Origin: Mesostigma viride
Taxonomy: Eukaryota; Streptophyta; Mesostigmatophyceae; Mesostigmatales; Mesostigmataceae
Direction of reading: 5' to 3'
NCBI GenBank assembly: GCA_009746045.1
Contig: RPFO01000041.1
Location: 1,716,613-1,778,612 of the forward strand
DNA: 62,000 bases
The position numbers and the translations under genes were made by a program. Position 1 is the stretch's first letter, and each line of letters opens with the position of its first letter. Below the pieces are notes generated by a model. It was given only the letters and a program-made list of their open reading frames with translations, had not been told where the DNA came from and did no database searches. Below are positions 1 through 11,109 of this stretch, piece by piece.

Positions 1-2045
1 GTACAACCACACACGCATGAAGAAGGTTACTCTAGCCGCAATAGCCCAGTTACCCCTGCCCTCTGGAAGGAGAGCCGATGGCCAGTCAGGGTTGTAACGG
101 CCCATTTTTTATGCACGTGGGATAAGAGCAAACAGCTCATCGATGGCAGGGTTGCACGTTTCAGGTGTGCACAGAACGACATGGTTTGTGGAGGGCATAT
201 TCCAGGTTGCCGAGTAGCAACGTTGCTGGCAGCGGCATCTCTGCCGTGGACCCCCGCTCACAGTGTGTCAGCCCTTTTGCTTACATGCGCCCTGCTCTGG
301 CCCCTATAGTCGAGCGATAACACCCAAGTAGCCATGTCAGGCGACGTTAGGGGCGCAAATGCCATGACAGTGAGGCAGCAACTGCTATGACAACCAACCT
401 GTCGCTGTGGTACGCTTTCTCCTGTGGTGGTTAGGGCTGCTTGTCTGCCATAGCAATTGGGAAAGATGGTGGGCCTGGAGGATCCAAGCTGTCTAATACT
501 CAAGTACCAAAAGCGTGCTATCTAGCCTCACGCCATACACACCATGTCACCGCAGCTTGATGGTACCCTTCATCCTGGTACCTTTTCCCTGCGTGCACCC
601 ACACCGGGTCTCCTCTGTTGTTGAAGTTTGCTTATGACGGTGGAGACTTGATGTGGTGTGCAGGTGTTAATCACCTCCAACGCAGCCATCGGCGGCCCTG
701 GCACCGCGGCGGCCATGGCCCTGGCGCGCAAGTGGCCCCACCTGGTACGCCGCCCACGCAGCTGCTTGTCACCGTGCTCAGCAACCTCCACCATGAACGC
801 GTGGCCCACTCCACACCATGAACACATGCAGCCGCTGGCCAGGTGGCCTACGCACCACCTGGTCCACAGGACACCTGGCGTCGGGCACAAGTGACCCTAC
901 CACAGGCGTCTGTCATGGGAGACACCTATTCTGGATGCTGCAGCTCCTGTAGGAAAAGCTAGTAGAATGTAGGAAAAGCTAGCGAGGCATCGTTTTTGTC
1001 TCAAACAGACAGGAAAACCTGCTGCCAAGCCATATAAACATGGGATACAATATTTGGCCGGTTGTGGTGGTTTTGAAATGGAGCATGCAAACTTGACGGC
1101 ACTGCACAGCCAGCACGGGCGCACAGGCATGTGCTCTCGCCAGGAGCCCACCATCGTGATCGGCTCAACGTTTCTTTGTTGGTAGTGCAGCGCTGAGCAG
1201 CATCCGCAGGGGAGTCAATGTTGTGTAGAACCCCCATGAGCAGGAATGTGAGGACGTTGTGCTGTGGGGTGTGCAGGGTAGCTGGCAGGGACACGCCCGG
1301 ACATGTTGCCGCTGTGAGGACCCCCGTCCTCTTGGAGTTCTTGGCCCGCGGTTGCTACCTCTGCTAACAATTGTACTTCTGAATGGCTCGTAGCCCTGGT
1401 CATTCCCTCACAGCAGACCCCGTGGCTGTCACACCACGGTTGGAACGGTCGTACTGCACCGCGCTTTTTTTTCATCTGACCCGTTTCCCCTTTTGTTCTC
1501 TGTGTTTCGTCCCACCATGTCGCCCCCTTGTGTTTGGGATGCAGCTTCAACCGGCTATGCTGACGGGATGCATCGGCTATGCTATTGGGACAGCTGTTGG
1601 TTGTCTGGTAGGCCGATGCCTTCTGCTTATCTAATTTCATTGCAATTGCTGCCGGTTGGGGTTGCAAATCTGCATTTCAAGCCATGTAGATAGGCAGGAG
1701 CAGTTTCTTTCCACTTCACTTTCCATTCATGGCGGCGGCATGGCTTGTGTGCCAGTAAGCCACCCATACACGAGCGAGCTTTCCATGTGCAATAGGATGT
1801 TGGCTACATCTTTGATAATATTTAATTATGGTTGTGCAATATAATGTTATGCTACGTAACCGTCGATACATGTTTTTTCTTATACATGGGATCCTCAGGA
1901 CCCAACCAAGCATTGTGTGGCCTGTGCTGAGTCCTGGCCCAAGCATGTGCCCTGCTGAGATCTCCGTCTACCAGGCGCATGAGGGGATTCACAAGTGTTC
2001 GCTCAGTTTCAGAAATTTACTCAATTTTTCCAAATGTGATTGAAT
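1..2045. other. No convincing gene
   Basis: No open frame here has recognisable protein motifs, and the frames on both strands are short and overlapping. The only local structure noted is a short direct repeat near 950-985 (GTAGGAAAAGCTAG twice). It may be intergenic DNA or intron; I cannot tell which. Confidence 0.5.
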
Positions 2046-2129
2046 CCAATAAAGTAGGGGTCATCTACCATTAAGACCATGAAACTAGACCGCCCACAAA
2101 AACTGGGCTCATTCTGAGCTCAAATGGTG

Positions 2130-2582
2130 ACATGTGAAACACTTGGCGAGAGACCGGTCTTCTATCGTTGACTGGGGCTCAAAAATCAAGTTTTACTTTT
2201 AATTTGAGTAGCGCAATCGACAGATCTCCGCGAGAGGATCCTGGATCATACCTTAGATTCCGAAAATTCCGTTTTCAGTTGAGCGATAGTAGGCCTACAA
2301 GATAGGTAAAAATGGCTGTAAGCTGAACTTAAGCATCAAATGGGCCACAGCTAAGACAGTCCAAGTAGCTTGTTGGGGGCGTCCAAACAAAAGTTTTAGT
2401 CGTGTCATCGATAGATCTTGATGAGGGCACACAGAATCTGCATGTCACGTCCCAGGAATTGTCCATATTCGAGCGGCACGGGCCAAAATATGTTACTCGC
2501 AACCCAAAAAATTAATTAATTCGCCAAAATGTGCTTTTTTTCTGCCGTAGTCCCGTCTCTCGCCAACTGTTTCATGTGACAT
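2130..2582. mobile_element. Small inverted-repeat element candidate (MITE-like)
   Basis: The two ends form imperfect inverted repeats of about 28 bp. The left end has TGTGAAACACTTGGCGAGAG and the right end carries its near reverse complement around 2552-2582. The interior, about 390 bp, is non-coding. The left end abuts a degenerate copy of the satellite found at 2995-3480, so the element may have inserted into it. I see no clear target-site duplication, so this is a candidate only. Confidence 0.35.
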
Positions 2583-2773
2583 TATAAATTTGTTGAGCTT
2601 CGCTCATTTTATATATGACGCGTGGACGGGCTCAAAGGGGACCGACCTGCCGTAGGTAGCGTAAGACCAGCGCTTGCCACGAGGGTACTGCACCGGCCGG
2701 CCCTTTTTGTGCCAAGGTTGAGTGTGTGGTTTCGGCGTGCAGGCCTAGGTAGCTTCTAACGTACGTCACTAGA

Positions 2774-2886
2774 CCTTGTACCTGCGCCAGCCGCCAGGTT
2801 GGCGCAACTGTGATGGGCAGTCAGTACACCTTGTACCTGCGCCAGCCGCCAGGCCTACGTGGCGCAATGTGAATGATAGTCAGTAC
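2774..2886. repeat. Tandem duplication, two ~56-bp units
   Basis: Two adjacent copies begin CCTTGTACCTGCGCCAGCCG and end CAGTCAGTAC. They differ by a few bases and a short indel. No coding sense is apparent. Confidence 0.75.
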
Positions 2887-2942
2887 TTAGACTGGTGTAG
2901 GGGACGTAGGGAGGCCTCTTTTCAGCTGTCCGTATAAAGCCT

Positions 2943-3500
2943 AGCACACAAAATGTAAAATAAATGTTTCTCTTGGTGGGAAGGAACTCCAATGGACCAA
3001 AAACAAGAAATGTATATGCCAGTATTTTGTCGTTTTCACCGTTTTCTTCCATGAAACAAATGTGAATCATGAACAAATGAACTCATATCAAGCTGGATTC
3101 TCGCAGGCAGCATCTAGACCATGAAACTAGACCACCCACAAAATTGGGCTAATTCTGAGCTCAAACGGTGCAATGTGAGTATGTGACACTATATAAATGC
3201 AGTTTTTTGTCATTTTCACCGTTTTCTTACATATATGAATCATGAACAAATGAACGATCATATCAAGCTGGAATCTTGCAAGCACCATTCAGACCATGAA
3301 ACTAGACTGTTTACTTGAATAGGGATCGTTTACAGCTCAAATGGTGACAAATGAAAGAAAAAATTGCAGTTTTACGCCATTGTCACTGTTTTCTCGAATA
3401 AAACATTTGCGTATCATGACCAAATGAACTCATGTCAGGCTGGAAACTTGCAAGCATAAACTGAATCATGAAACTTCATGGTTGAATCTGAGATGGAATG
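2943..3500. repeat. Degenerate satellite, ~167-180-bp monomers
   Basis: Three tandem degenerate units are visible. The landmark TTTTCACCGTTTTCTT recurs near 3021, 3201 and 3368. CATGAACAAATGAAC and ACCATGAAACTAGAC recur in the same order within each unit. A further single unit lies at 2078-2140, separated by the inverted-repeat element. The non-coding ~174-bp monomer is close to nucleosome-repeat length. Confidence 0.7.
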
Positions 3501-3647
3501 GGATGGCACAAGAGCAGAAAATCGCAGCTCGGGTCGTTGACAAGGCGCAAGTCTGGGCTGCCCGTGGCACGCCACTTTTTCAGTCCAGCATGAATATAGA
3601 ATAACAGCTTATACAAGCACATCACAGCTTTCTCACTTAATAATACA

Positions 3648-3917
3648 TCAGTTTCTAGTCAAAGCTTTGGTAGGAAACCACTCATTGCTCATAGTCCAGT
3701 CATTGGAGAAGTTTGGCCACTGCTGCGACGGGCGGCCGGCACCATATTTGGGGAAAGCTGACACAGATGATGGCACCCACGTGGTCACCGGGCGCCATCG
3801 TGGCACAGGCATCATGTTCCCAGACGCGGCCAGTGTCGCAACTGAATTGAGCGCAGCCACCGCCACAAAGACCAAGCCAGAGAAGGGATCAACGGATTGG
3901 AGCCGGCGTCCTCCCAC
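3648..3917 (-). CDS. C-terminal exon of a host gene (glutamine-rich, PHD-like)
   Basis: This exon starts after a consensus acceptor (TGTGCAG, then GTGGGAGG) and runs 89 codons in one frame to a TGA stop at 3648. It joins in phase to the exon ending at 4078, whose donor reads CAG then GTATGTC. The implied intron, 3918-4077, is 160 nt, GT-AG, and A+T-rich compared with the exons. The encoded tail has no domain I recognise; it is rich in Pro, Ser and Trp. The matching reading phase across both splice sites is the best evidence in this part of the window for a genuine spliced host gene. Confidence 0.6.
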   Translation of the reverse strand: MGGRRLQSVDPFSGLVFVAVAALNSVATLAASGNMMPVPRWRPVTTWVPSSVSAFPKYGAGRPSQQWPNFSNDWTMSNEWFPTKALTRN

Positions 3918-4077
3918 CTGCACACCACCACCAAGCACATCAAGGTTAGCATGCCTTCGGGCACAGTACGGAGGAATAATCCAACAAACCAAACAAATAT
4001 ATCCTATATACTCCAACAAACTATTCACAAGGCGCTATTATGTTGATTCAAAGAAATCAAAATAGAAAAGGACATAC

Positions 4078-4500
4078 CTGGGGAAGTTGCATATGAGCCA
4101 GCATTTGCTGCACAATGGGCGCTAGTTCGGCGTCCCCGTGAATTACTCGTGGAGTCGTTGAAGCGGCAGGGAGTGGGAGGCGATAGTGTTGCTGTAGCTG
4201 CTGCGGCGGCGGCGGCGGCGGCAGCAGCTGCAGCAGTTGCTGCTGCTGCGGCTGCTGTTGTATCAGCTGTTGCTGCGGCGGCGGCGGCTGCTGCAAGTGC
4301 AGCAGCTGTTGTTACAGCAGCTGCGGCGGCGGCAGCGGCGGCTGCTGTTGTTGCAGCAGTTGCTGCGGCGGCGTCGGCAGCTGCTGCTGTGGCTGCAGCT
4401 GCTGCGGCGGCTCTTGCTGCAGCAGCAACTGCTGTTGCTGCTGTTGCCATTCCAGACAGCATTCCTGCATCTTGCGTTGCAGCTGCGCAGCGTCGCTACT
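4078..4500 (-). CDS. Glutamine/proline-rich exon of the same host gene
   Basis: On the minus strand one frame reads as long Gln-Pro-Leu tracts (CAG/CAA/CCG codons), followed by a less biased stretch (for example AELAPIVQQMLAHMQLPQ) that ends exactly at a GTATGT donor. Such tracts are typical of algal transcription and chromatin regulators. One in-frame TAA (near 4312) interrupts the Gln tract, so this copy is mutated, spliced in a way I cannot resolve, or misassembled. The alanine frame on the same strand and the alanine frame on the plus strand are open only because (GCN)n repeats lack stops; neither connects to the splice sites. Upstream, between about 4490 and 4703, the open frame shifts, so exon limits there are uncertain. 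Confidence 0.45.
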
Positions 4501-4710
4501 TCTTGGTGCTCGTCGGGTTCTTCACCCGAGTCATCGCAGCGTACATATACCAAGGGAGGCCTCTTGTTGCGAACACCACTTGCCCTGGCTTCGGTGCTCG
4601 GCTTGACTGGCACTTGATCACCGCACTTGGGCTCTGCCGTTGGCTGGCTGTCCGCCTTCACACGCTTGGAGCGTGTGGGGGCAACCAGCTGCGGCTCTGG
4701 CACGCTCTTG

Positions 4711-5075
4711 TTAGCGCGAGGTTGATACTAAGGAATTGGAAGGTGGTGCCTTGCGCTTTGGGAAGTCCTTTCCCAAGTCAAACTTGACAGCCTCGCCTTT
4801 GCCCGTGTAGATCAAGCCACCAGAGATGGCCCGAAGCGCCGCCAAACCTGCGCAGGCTGCGCTTGGCAGGTATTCGCACACAACATCTAGCTGGTGGCGC
4901 AGGACGGTGAGGTTGCCAACCGTGGCGACAACACCATCCTCCATCAACACGGGCCGAAGGGCCTGAGATTGCTGAGCCCAGTTCACGTAATATGCTGGGG
5001 GATCAGGCGTCAGCTTGGTCCCCCCGCTCTTGACAACCTTTTCATCCGGTCCTTTCTTCCGTACGGCGTGTTTGC
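4711..5075 (-). CDS. Internal exon(s) of the same host gene, unknown domain
   Basis: A minus-strand frame reads without stops through a balanced-composition segment that looks coding (for example YYVNWAQQSQALRPVLMEDG, then a Leu/Val-rich helix-like stretch and the Lys/Arg-rich FPKRKAPP). It continues upstream to about 5075 as a basic region. The frame closes at 4711, but a neighbouring frame continues to about 4500 with basic, Pro/Ser-rich sequence (RSKRVKAD, a plausible nuclear localisation motif) and an acidic patch. An unrecognised intron or a frameshift separates the two. I recognise no family. Confidence 0.4.
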
Positions 5076-5160
5076 CATGAAGATCCCCGCCCCTCCGGAG
5101 TACACATGAAATCCAAGAATTACCTTGGGGGAGAGGGGTGTGCCGAACTCTTTATGAGGG

Positions 5161-5932
5161 ATGGGGACGTGAATCCACGGTCCTACACGGAGATGGGGAC
5201 GTGAATCCACGGTCCTACATGGAGATGGGGACGTGAATCCACGGTCCTACACGGAGATGGGGACGTGAATCCACGGTCCTACACGGAGATGGGGACGTGA
5301 ATCCACGGTCCTACACGGAGATGGGGACGTGAATCCACGGTCCTACATGGAGATGGGGACGTGAATCCACGGTCCTACACGGAGATGGGGACGTGAATCC
5401 ACGGTCCTACACGGAGATGGGGACGTGAATCCACGGTCCTACATGGAGATGGGGACGTGAATCCACGGTCCTACACGGAGATGGGGACGTGAATCCACGG
5501 TCCTACATGGAGATGGGGACGTGAATCCACGGTCCTACACGGAGATGGGGACGTGAATCCACGGTCCTACATGGAGATGGGGACGTGAATCCACGGTCCT
5601 ACACGGAGATGGGGACGTGAATCCACGGTCCTACATGGAGATGGGGACGTGAATCCACGGTCCTACACGGAGATGGGGACGTGAATCCACGGTCCTACAC
5701 GGAGATGGGGACGTGAATCCACGGTCCTACACGGAGATGGGGACGTGAATCCACGGTCCTACACGGAGATGGGGACGTGAATCCACGGTCCTACACGGAG
5801 ATGGGGACGTGAATCCACGGTCCTACACGGAGATGGGGACGTGAATCCACGGTCCTACACGGAGATGGGGACGTGAATCCACGGTCCTACACGGAGATGG
5901 GGACGTGAATCCACGGTCCTACACGGAGATGG
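5161..5932. repeat. Minisatellite, ~24 copies of a 32-bp unit
   Basis: The unit contains GATGGGGACGTGAATCCACG followed by GTCCTACACG and repeats head to tail without spacers. Units are almost identical and differ mainly by one C/T site (TACACGG versus TACATGG). Because 32 is not a multiple of 3, an array of this kind inside an exon would shift frame unless its copy number were constrained. It lies between apparent exons of the minus-strand host gene, so an intronic location is the simplest reading. Confidence 0.95.
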
Positions 5933-6031
5933 CCATGGGAGGGGCCATTTGGGGAGGGAGGCCGCGTCAGAGACGATGGAGCTTCCAACGCAAGTTGGTC
6001 GCCGGACTTGGGGCTTGCTGCATCAAAACTG

Positions 6032-6498
6032 TTAACTGGCACGCCGTGTCGCACTGCTAGCGCTGGGCATGGCAGCTACTGCCGGCTTAGCGTGGTCTCC
6101 ATGTTCTGCTTTGCCTGTGGGGGGAGTCGGGAAGTCGGGGAGGAGGGAGGAGTCAGGTAGGTGATTGTCCACCACCCCCGCGTTCGATTTCTCACCTCTC
6201 GATTGCACGCCCTTGCTGGCATCAGGAATTGACGGCACCCCCTTGCTGCCATCTGATTTGTTGTTGGCATGGCCGTCGGTACCCCAAAACACTAGCTTCC
6301 TGCCGGGAGCCTTCTGATGTCCTTTCTCAAAATCCTCAAGGACCTTGCATCCGGAATCCTCCATCAACATCTTTCGGTCATCGTCGGTTTTCGGAATAAA
6401 CTTGTCAGCATCGGACCCCAGGGCCGGGGGGGGAGTGCCGAGACCGTTTGAACCAGAAGCTTGGAGGTTGGCAACCTTCATGCCACCGGGGTCACGAG
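6032..6498 (-). CDS. Internal exon candidate of the host gene
   Basis: A 149-codon open frame on the minus strand has balanced, low-repeat composition. Its N-terminal part is charged (DDDRKMLMEDSGCKVLEDFE), and the rest is Ser/Pro/Asp/Lys-rich and probably disordered. It starts within a few bases of the end of the cysteine-rich exon but in a different frame, so a small intron or frameshift must lie near 6480. No family is recognised. The assignment to the same gene rests on strand, spacing and codon-like composition. Confidence 0.4.
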
Positions 6499-6740
6499 CT
6501 CACGGCAGCATGGGCACCACAACTCCTCCCCATTTTTATTCCCGTCTATGGCCTTGACGCAGATGGCGTGAGCGTATAGGTTGCATGCTTCACCATGTCT
6601 CTCCTGACAATTGTTATCTGCGCCATCGGCATGGTCTAACAGGCAAACACCCAAAGTCTGTCCATAACACAGGCGTTCTGCCCGCAGCCTCTCTGTTTCA
6701 CTCAGTGCCATATCATCATAGGTTGGCACGTTTTGGTAAC
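6478..6740 (-). CDS. Cysteine-rich PHD-like zinc-finger exon
   Basis: The minus-strand frame shows a Cys/His pattern resembling a PHD or RING-type finger: two Cys about 8 residues apart, then two more Cys flanking a short loop, then NLYAHAIC (the usual aromatic-x-His-x-x-Cys position), a polar loop, and ELWCPCCREL as the closing Cys pair. PHD fingers normally read histone-tail modifications, which suits a nuclear regulator with glutamine-rich regions, but binding specificity cannot be inferred. No certain start codon is seen in this exon, and upstream exons may exist; a 99-codon minus-strand frame at 7388-7687 is one weak candidate. Confidence 0.45.
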
Positions 6741-8263
6741 GGCTTGATGGTCCTGTTCATGCGCGCATTAATTAATTTGTGCTTGGCAGATTGCACGCAC
6801 AAGCCGCGCGCGCGCAAACACGACGGTCACTGTGCTTTGTTCATTCAAATTTCATTTGCGAGGCTCGGACAACGCCGCGGACTGTTTCAGAATGGCTGTT
6901 TTTTATTTGTGATTCTTCAGGCTGCTCGTGCAGTCTGAATATTGTACTACGGTGGTATGAGGTTCAGACTATAAAGTCAGTCTTGGGGTTCAATGAATGA
7001 ATTCTCAATGAAGTGCCGTTACAGACCTAATATATATTATTGAGAATTCATTGAGAATTCAAGTCCTTTTCGTATGTTCAGACTGGACGGGCAGTCTGGG
7101 GGCTTCGATTAATGAATCCTCAATGAATCCTCAATGAAGAGGCGGAAGAGCCACAAGAGGTAGGAGAGGCGTGCAAACCTGCAACCCCGAGGACGTTGGT
7201 GAATGCGGAAAAAATGGCTCCCAGCGGCTGATTGCAATACCGGAAATAATTCGTCCGAGGAAATAATCGCTCGCGGTAGCGGCTAGCCATGGGCCGTCGT
7301 GAAGACTATTGAAGGCGACGTCTAGAATCTGGGGGGCGCAGAACGTCGTTGGAATTGGATAATGATCCCTGCAACATGGGCCCAGTTTTAGCAGGGGATG
7401 AGGCAGTTGATGCTTGTTGGAGAACTTTGCTGGGCGTTTTGTTGCTTCTCAGCCTCTTGCGTCTCCACTACCGAGGGCCGAGAATTCCTGCGATTTCTCA
7501 CGAATGGGCTAGATATGGTGGTTGCCCCACTCATGGAGTTAACGCCAAGCGCATTGGCATGTTCCTGATTCGGCATATCTCTACGATTCCAGCGGCACCG
7601 GAACGAGTTCATTCCGACAAGTATCAAGAAAGTTATGGCGTTCCGACTTCCCGGTCGCGCGCGAGCGCGAGCCAGCTGTTCTTCCAAGTCGTGCGTGAAT
7701 ATGTGCCGACGGCATATGGGGTCGACAGTAATTCCTGGGCTGACAGGAATTAGGTACTGTACCTACGACGGTATTGGATTAATACGTCGTACGCAGGAAA
7801 TAGGAACCTTAACCTGTGGTCTGTTGGTACCGCAGGCTTAGTCCTGGACTATTGGGTGCAGACGCAATAATCACTGTGTGGACTGTACTCTGTGGTCACT
7901 GTGCCTGTATAGCAGACCTACTGTATAGGAACTGGGCGCTGTACAGGTTATTAATACTGTACCGGGGTGCTAATACTGAGCAGGCCCTACGAGGCTGCTC
8001 AGGCCTAGCAAAGCACAGTGAACAAGTATATAAAGAATAGGCCAGTGCCAACTGGTCATCTTGCGAGCCCGCCTCACGTGTGTTGCCTTGACTTGGCAAA
8101 CTCGTGCACAAGCCTCAAGCGTCTGAGTGCTGTAAGCTTATCCAATTTTAACAAAGCTCCGTTCCAACCACATTCGCATAATTGCTGCATTGCAACCATA
8201 TCCTTATACATTGTACTTAAAAACGCTAAGCTTTTCTAGTCTACACTACTGCTATATAATCCC
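6741..8263. other. Intergenic DNA with short inverted repeats
   Basis: No confident gene. Around 6988-7061 the motif TGAGAATTCATTGAGAATTC and its complement form a local inverted repeat, and a related TCAATGAATCC repeat follows near 7110-7130. Sequence from 7740 to 8040 is rich in GTAC and TGTAC motifs, but I could not assign it to an element. Confidence 0.4.
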
Positions 8264-9531
8264 CTAGGCTGGGGTGGCTGGGGTGGCTGGGGTAGCTGGG
8301 GTGGCTGGGGCGGCAGGGGTCACCTGCCAGGGCTTGTGGCCGACGTAGATGTCCGCCCCCCTCCAGTAGACCGGCTTCTTCCCTGCCGTCTGCCGGAGCT
8401 GGAGGTAGGTCGGCCATAGCTCCCGTCGCCGCTGTTGCTGCGTCAAGGTCAAGTCGTCGTCCAAGGTGTAGGATTTGCCCCCAAGCCGCTTGCGACGCTT
8501 GAGGAACTCCATCTTATCCGCCATGGTGTCAAAGGTGAGGAGCAACGGGGAGGGGCCAGCCTTACCCCGCGAGCGGGGAAGGCGGGTCACCCCCCGCGGC
8601 TTGCCCTTACCAGTGAGAGCCATGGGGACAAGGATTTTGTTCTCAAACGCCACGGCAAGGGTCTCGGAGGTCTCGTCCTGCAGCTGGTCGAAGTGCGTGA
8701 CAATGACGTTAAGTGAGGCTGCGCTCCTCGAGCTTGGCCTCCTCGCGGAGGTCGAGCGTGTCTGCTGCTTGAGCTGGGCGGCGATGGCGGAGGTGGTGGT
8801 GGTGGTGTGGTTCATCAGCATGGCTGCCCAGGTCTGGGTGGGAGGCGCATCACCGGCAGGGCCAGCAGGGGCTGGCCGGGCGGCGATGTCCTTCACCGCC
8901 TGGGCAGTGATGCCTGCGGTGTTTTGCAGGCATTCGATGGCGATGGCATTGTCCTGGAGGCGCTTGTCGATGGCGAGGAGCTGGGCAGTGAGGGCGTCGG
9001 TGGTGGTGGCGCGGTGGAGGCGAGGAGCTTGGAGGTGGCGGTGGTGGTGGAGGAGAGGAGGGGAAGCTCGGCAGCCAGCGTGCCGCCCATGGCCGCCACA
9101 TCTGCGGCGAGGGGTGTCACGTGCTGCACGAAGGCCTCCTTGAGGATGGAGCGGATTTTGGAGGTGGAAGAGGAAGTGGGGGCCCAGATCTCGGCGGCAG
9201 AGCGCCCGAGGAGGGAGCAGAGGGCGATGCCGGAGCTGAAGGCGGGGGCGAGGGAGGCTGCGCAGATCCGGCATGTAAGCACCAACTGAGCGGCCAGGCG
9301 GAATGAGGCGACCGAGGACGAAAAGGTGCTGGCACAGGGCAAGAAGCGAGGTGCGCGACCCGTAGAACAGGGCGTGCATGAAGTGGCGGCTGGGATCGGC
9401 TTGATAGAGTGTCCACCATGTGGCTGAGGTGACATCAAAGTCGACTTCATTCCAGCTCGTGAATGCCATACTTGGTCACAAGCGGAGCCCCCACTGACTT
9501 GGGGGTGGTCTCCTTCATTACTACCTGCCAC
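8264..9531 (-). pseudogene. Degraded LINE ORF1 (RRM-type, L1 ORF1-like)
   Basis: Read on the minus strand, the C-terminal half resembles L1-type ORF1 proteins: an RRM-like segment ending in LLLTFDTMADKMEFLKRRKR, then a C-terminal-domain-like segment with SYTLDDDLTLTQQQRRRELW and a Lys-Pro-rich end. ORF1 proteins bind LINE RNA and act as chaperones during retrotransposition. The N-terminal part switches frame: sensible protein runs in one frame from about 9469 to 9290, in a second to about 9030, and returns to the first, implying compensating indels. The C terminus ends in Ala-Pro-Ala-Thr repeats from a 9-bp tandem repeat. No RT follows downstream, so it is a broken copy. Confidence 0.6.
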
Positions 9532-9773
9532 CTTTCCTTGCGAACAAGAAGAGGTGGAAGACGATTGTCCAGGCTCACACGCCGGCCCCTGTGGGCAAGC
9601 CCCCTCCCCCCCAGGAGGAAGGGGCGTTTTGCTGAGTAGAGTAGTTTAGGGTTTTCTAGATTAGCTTAGTTAGCGTAGTTTGGTTTCGCGGCTTCGCTCA
9701 CCTCCATCCATCCAGCAAGGGAATACGTGCTACATGATCCCCCAACGGAGTCATGTTATAATTTAATTTAATT
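9532..9773 (-). other. Probable LINE 3' untranslated tail
   Basis: This non-coding stretch follows the stop codon of the LINE ORF2 fragment on the minus strand. It carries (AATTT)n-like sequence at 9755-9775 and a CTAGAAAACCCTAAACTAC stretch. It separates the ORF2 fragment from the ORF1 fragment of what is probably another LINE copy. Confidence 0.35.
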
Positions 9774-10013
9774 TCATCCTTGCGAACCATCTGCCTCCAG
9801 ATGACAGACATGCCAGGGGGCTGCCCTGGCGTGAGCCCATTGCGACGTACGTGGGTAACACATATCCATACCTAGCCTATCCTGGAAGGTCCACGGGTGG
9901 CACCCCGGCCGCGCTCGGCCCGGGGCACGCCATGTGAGAACAAATCGCCCAGGTTGGGCGGGCTTGGTGCCTGCTGAGCTATCCATCGTGTCTACCTGAT
10001 CTGTGCGTGCGAG
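9774..10013 (-). pseudogene. LINE ORF2 C-terminal end (distal part)
   Basis: This minus-strand frame ends in a stop at 9774. Removing element A and one copy of its GCGAG duplication makes it continuous, in frame, with the LINE sequence at 56986-57250. It encodes the region after the RT thumb of a LINE ORF2 (Trp-, His- and Cys-containing tail). It is the right half of the gene into which element A inserted. Confidence 0.7.
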
Positions 10014-10564
10014 TGTTACGTCGCGTAACAATTTGTTGTAGTTGCGGACGTAAATTAGGTCCCTTGCCTCGGTTGTCCCTAGGTTTACGTGTAGTTCCTA
10101 CTGGGACACTATTGTCCTCGTAACAGTACTGTGGTACATTGGGTGCCTTTGGGCGCCGCGCCGCGTACTTTATTAGTGGTCCTTATCCTTTGGTAGAATG
10201 TAGTGGACCAGCGTGCATCTGTGTCTGTGCCGGTGCATCTGTAGGCGAGGGCCATGTCGGCCCGAGCGTGTTGGACCGTTGGTGACCATTTATGCACGTT
10301 CTACCCCTCGTGTGTTCACTCGGCGTGTGTTAAATGAATTAACACATATAGGCTTGGGTCACGGCAGTGTAGTATTGTTTCCTTCGTAGTACCCTGGTTT
10401 TATTCGGTATATGGCGTATTATAAGGGAATGCATTGAGAAGCAGCGTCGTCGCGTCCTAGGTCTTAAAGCCAATATAGCTCCTCACTCCTAGGTAGGTGC
10501 CTCATCACTAGTTTAGGTAAGGTTAGGCGAGATGTTTGGGATAGAGTCGAGCCAGGACGTAACA
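10014..10564 (+). repeat. 5' LTR of element A
   Basis: The LTR begins TGTTACGTCGCGTAACA, itself a small palindrome, and ends GACGTAACA, giving the canonical TG...CA. It matches the LTR at 56435-56985 except at about four sites, for example TTTGTTGTAGTTG versus TTCGTTGTAGTTA near its start. It should contain the promoter and polyadenylation signals of the element; individual sites cannot be assigned with certainty. Confidence 0.95.
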
Positions 10565-10565
10565 A

Positions 10566-10577
10566 TGGTATCGGAGG
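10566..10577 (+). promoter_or_regulatory. Primer-binding site of element A
   Basis: TGGTATCGGAGG lies one base after the 5' LTR. TGG is the complement of the tRNA 3' CCA, and the site resembles the initiator-Met tRNA type (TGGTATCAGAGC). Element C has the same 12-mer, and element B has TGGTAGCGGAGG. Confidence 0.75.
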
Positions 10578-11109
10578 AACTTTCGTAGGTAGAGAACGAG
10601 ACGACGGTCCTTTGTCACATACGCCTTTGCAAGAACCCTTCCGCGTCCAGGGATACGAAGACGACACTTTCTTGACAGGTAATGGGCGGGTCGCCTTCAA
10701 GCTGGGAAAGTAGTGCTGCCCGGTTCGGGACACGATCTGCCTAGATGCTAGACCTGCTCGCAGCGGATAAACCCTTTCGCAGATAGCCTGTCCTTCGCCT
10801 TGTTTTCCTGCTTACGGTTGCTTCCTGTCGTAGATAGGGGATTATTATTGTTCGGATCGGCCAGCGTGAGACGATTAGCGTCGCGGTAGCCTACACCTTT
10901 TTCCTTCGTGCTGCTGTTTTATTAGACGGCCGCACCCGCAGAGATACGGGTCGCTGCTTTAGGACGAGCGCTGGACTATTCGGTCGCTGATTTAGGACGA
11001 GCGCTGGACAATTCCGCCCTCATGCTGCTTTCGGTGATCCAGATCGCCCAGATAAGTCGCCTACCCCTTCTTCTAGCGTGACGTCACAAGACCCACCAGG
11101 TGCGTTACC

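Noticed and set aside
4260-4320. Reassignment of TAA to glutamine, suggested by a TAA in the poly-Gln frame
   Set aside because: Gag, pol, ORF0 and the last host exon all end at conventional TAA, TAG or TGA stops in sensible places; a single mutation or misread exon is simpler.
4149-4460. Poly-alanine protein on the plus strand or in the alternative minus frame
   Set aside because: These are shadow frames of (GCN)n triplets; only the Gln/Pro frame joins correctly to the splice donor at 4078.
5161-5932. CRISPR-like array
   Set aside because: The 32-bp units abut directly without unique spacers; this is a minisatellite in a eukaryotic genome.
8435-9289. Plus-strand ORFs opposite the LINE ORF1
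   Set aside because: They are antisense shadows of the GC-rich minus-strand coding sequence and lack protein-like motifs.
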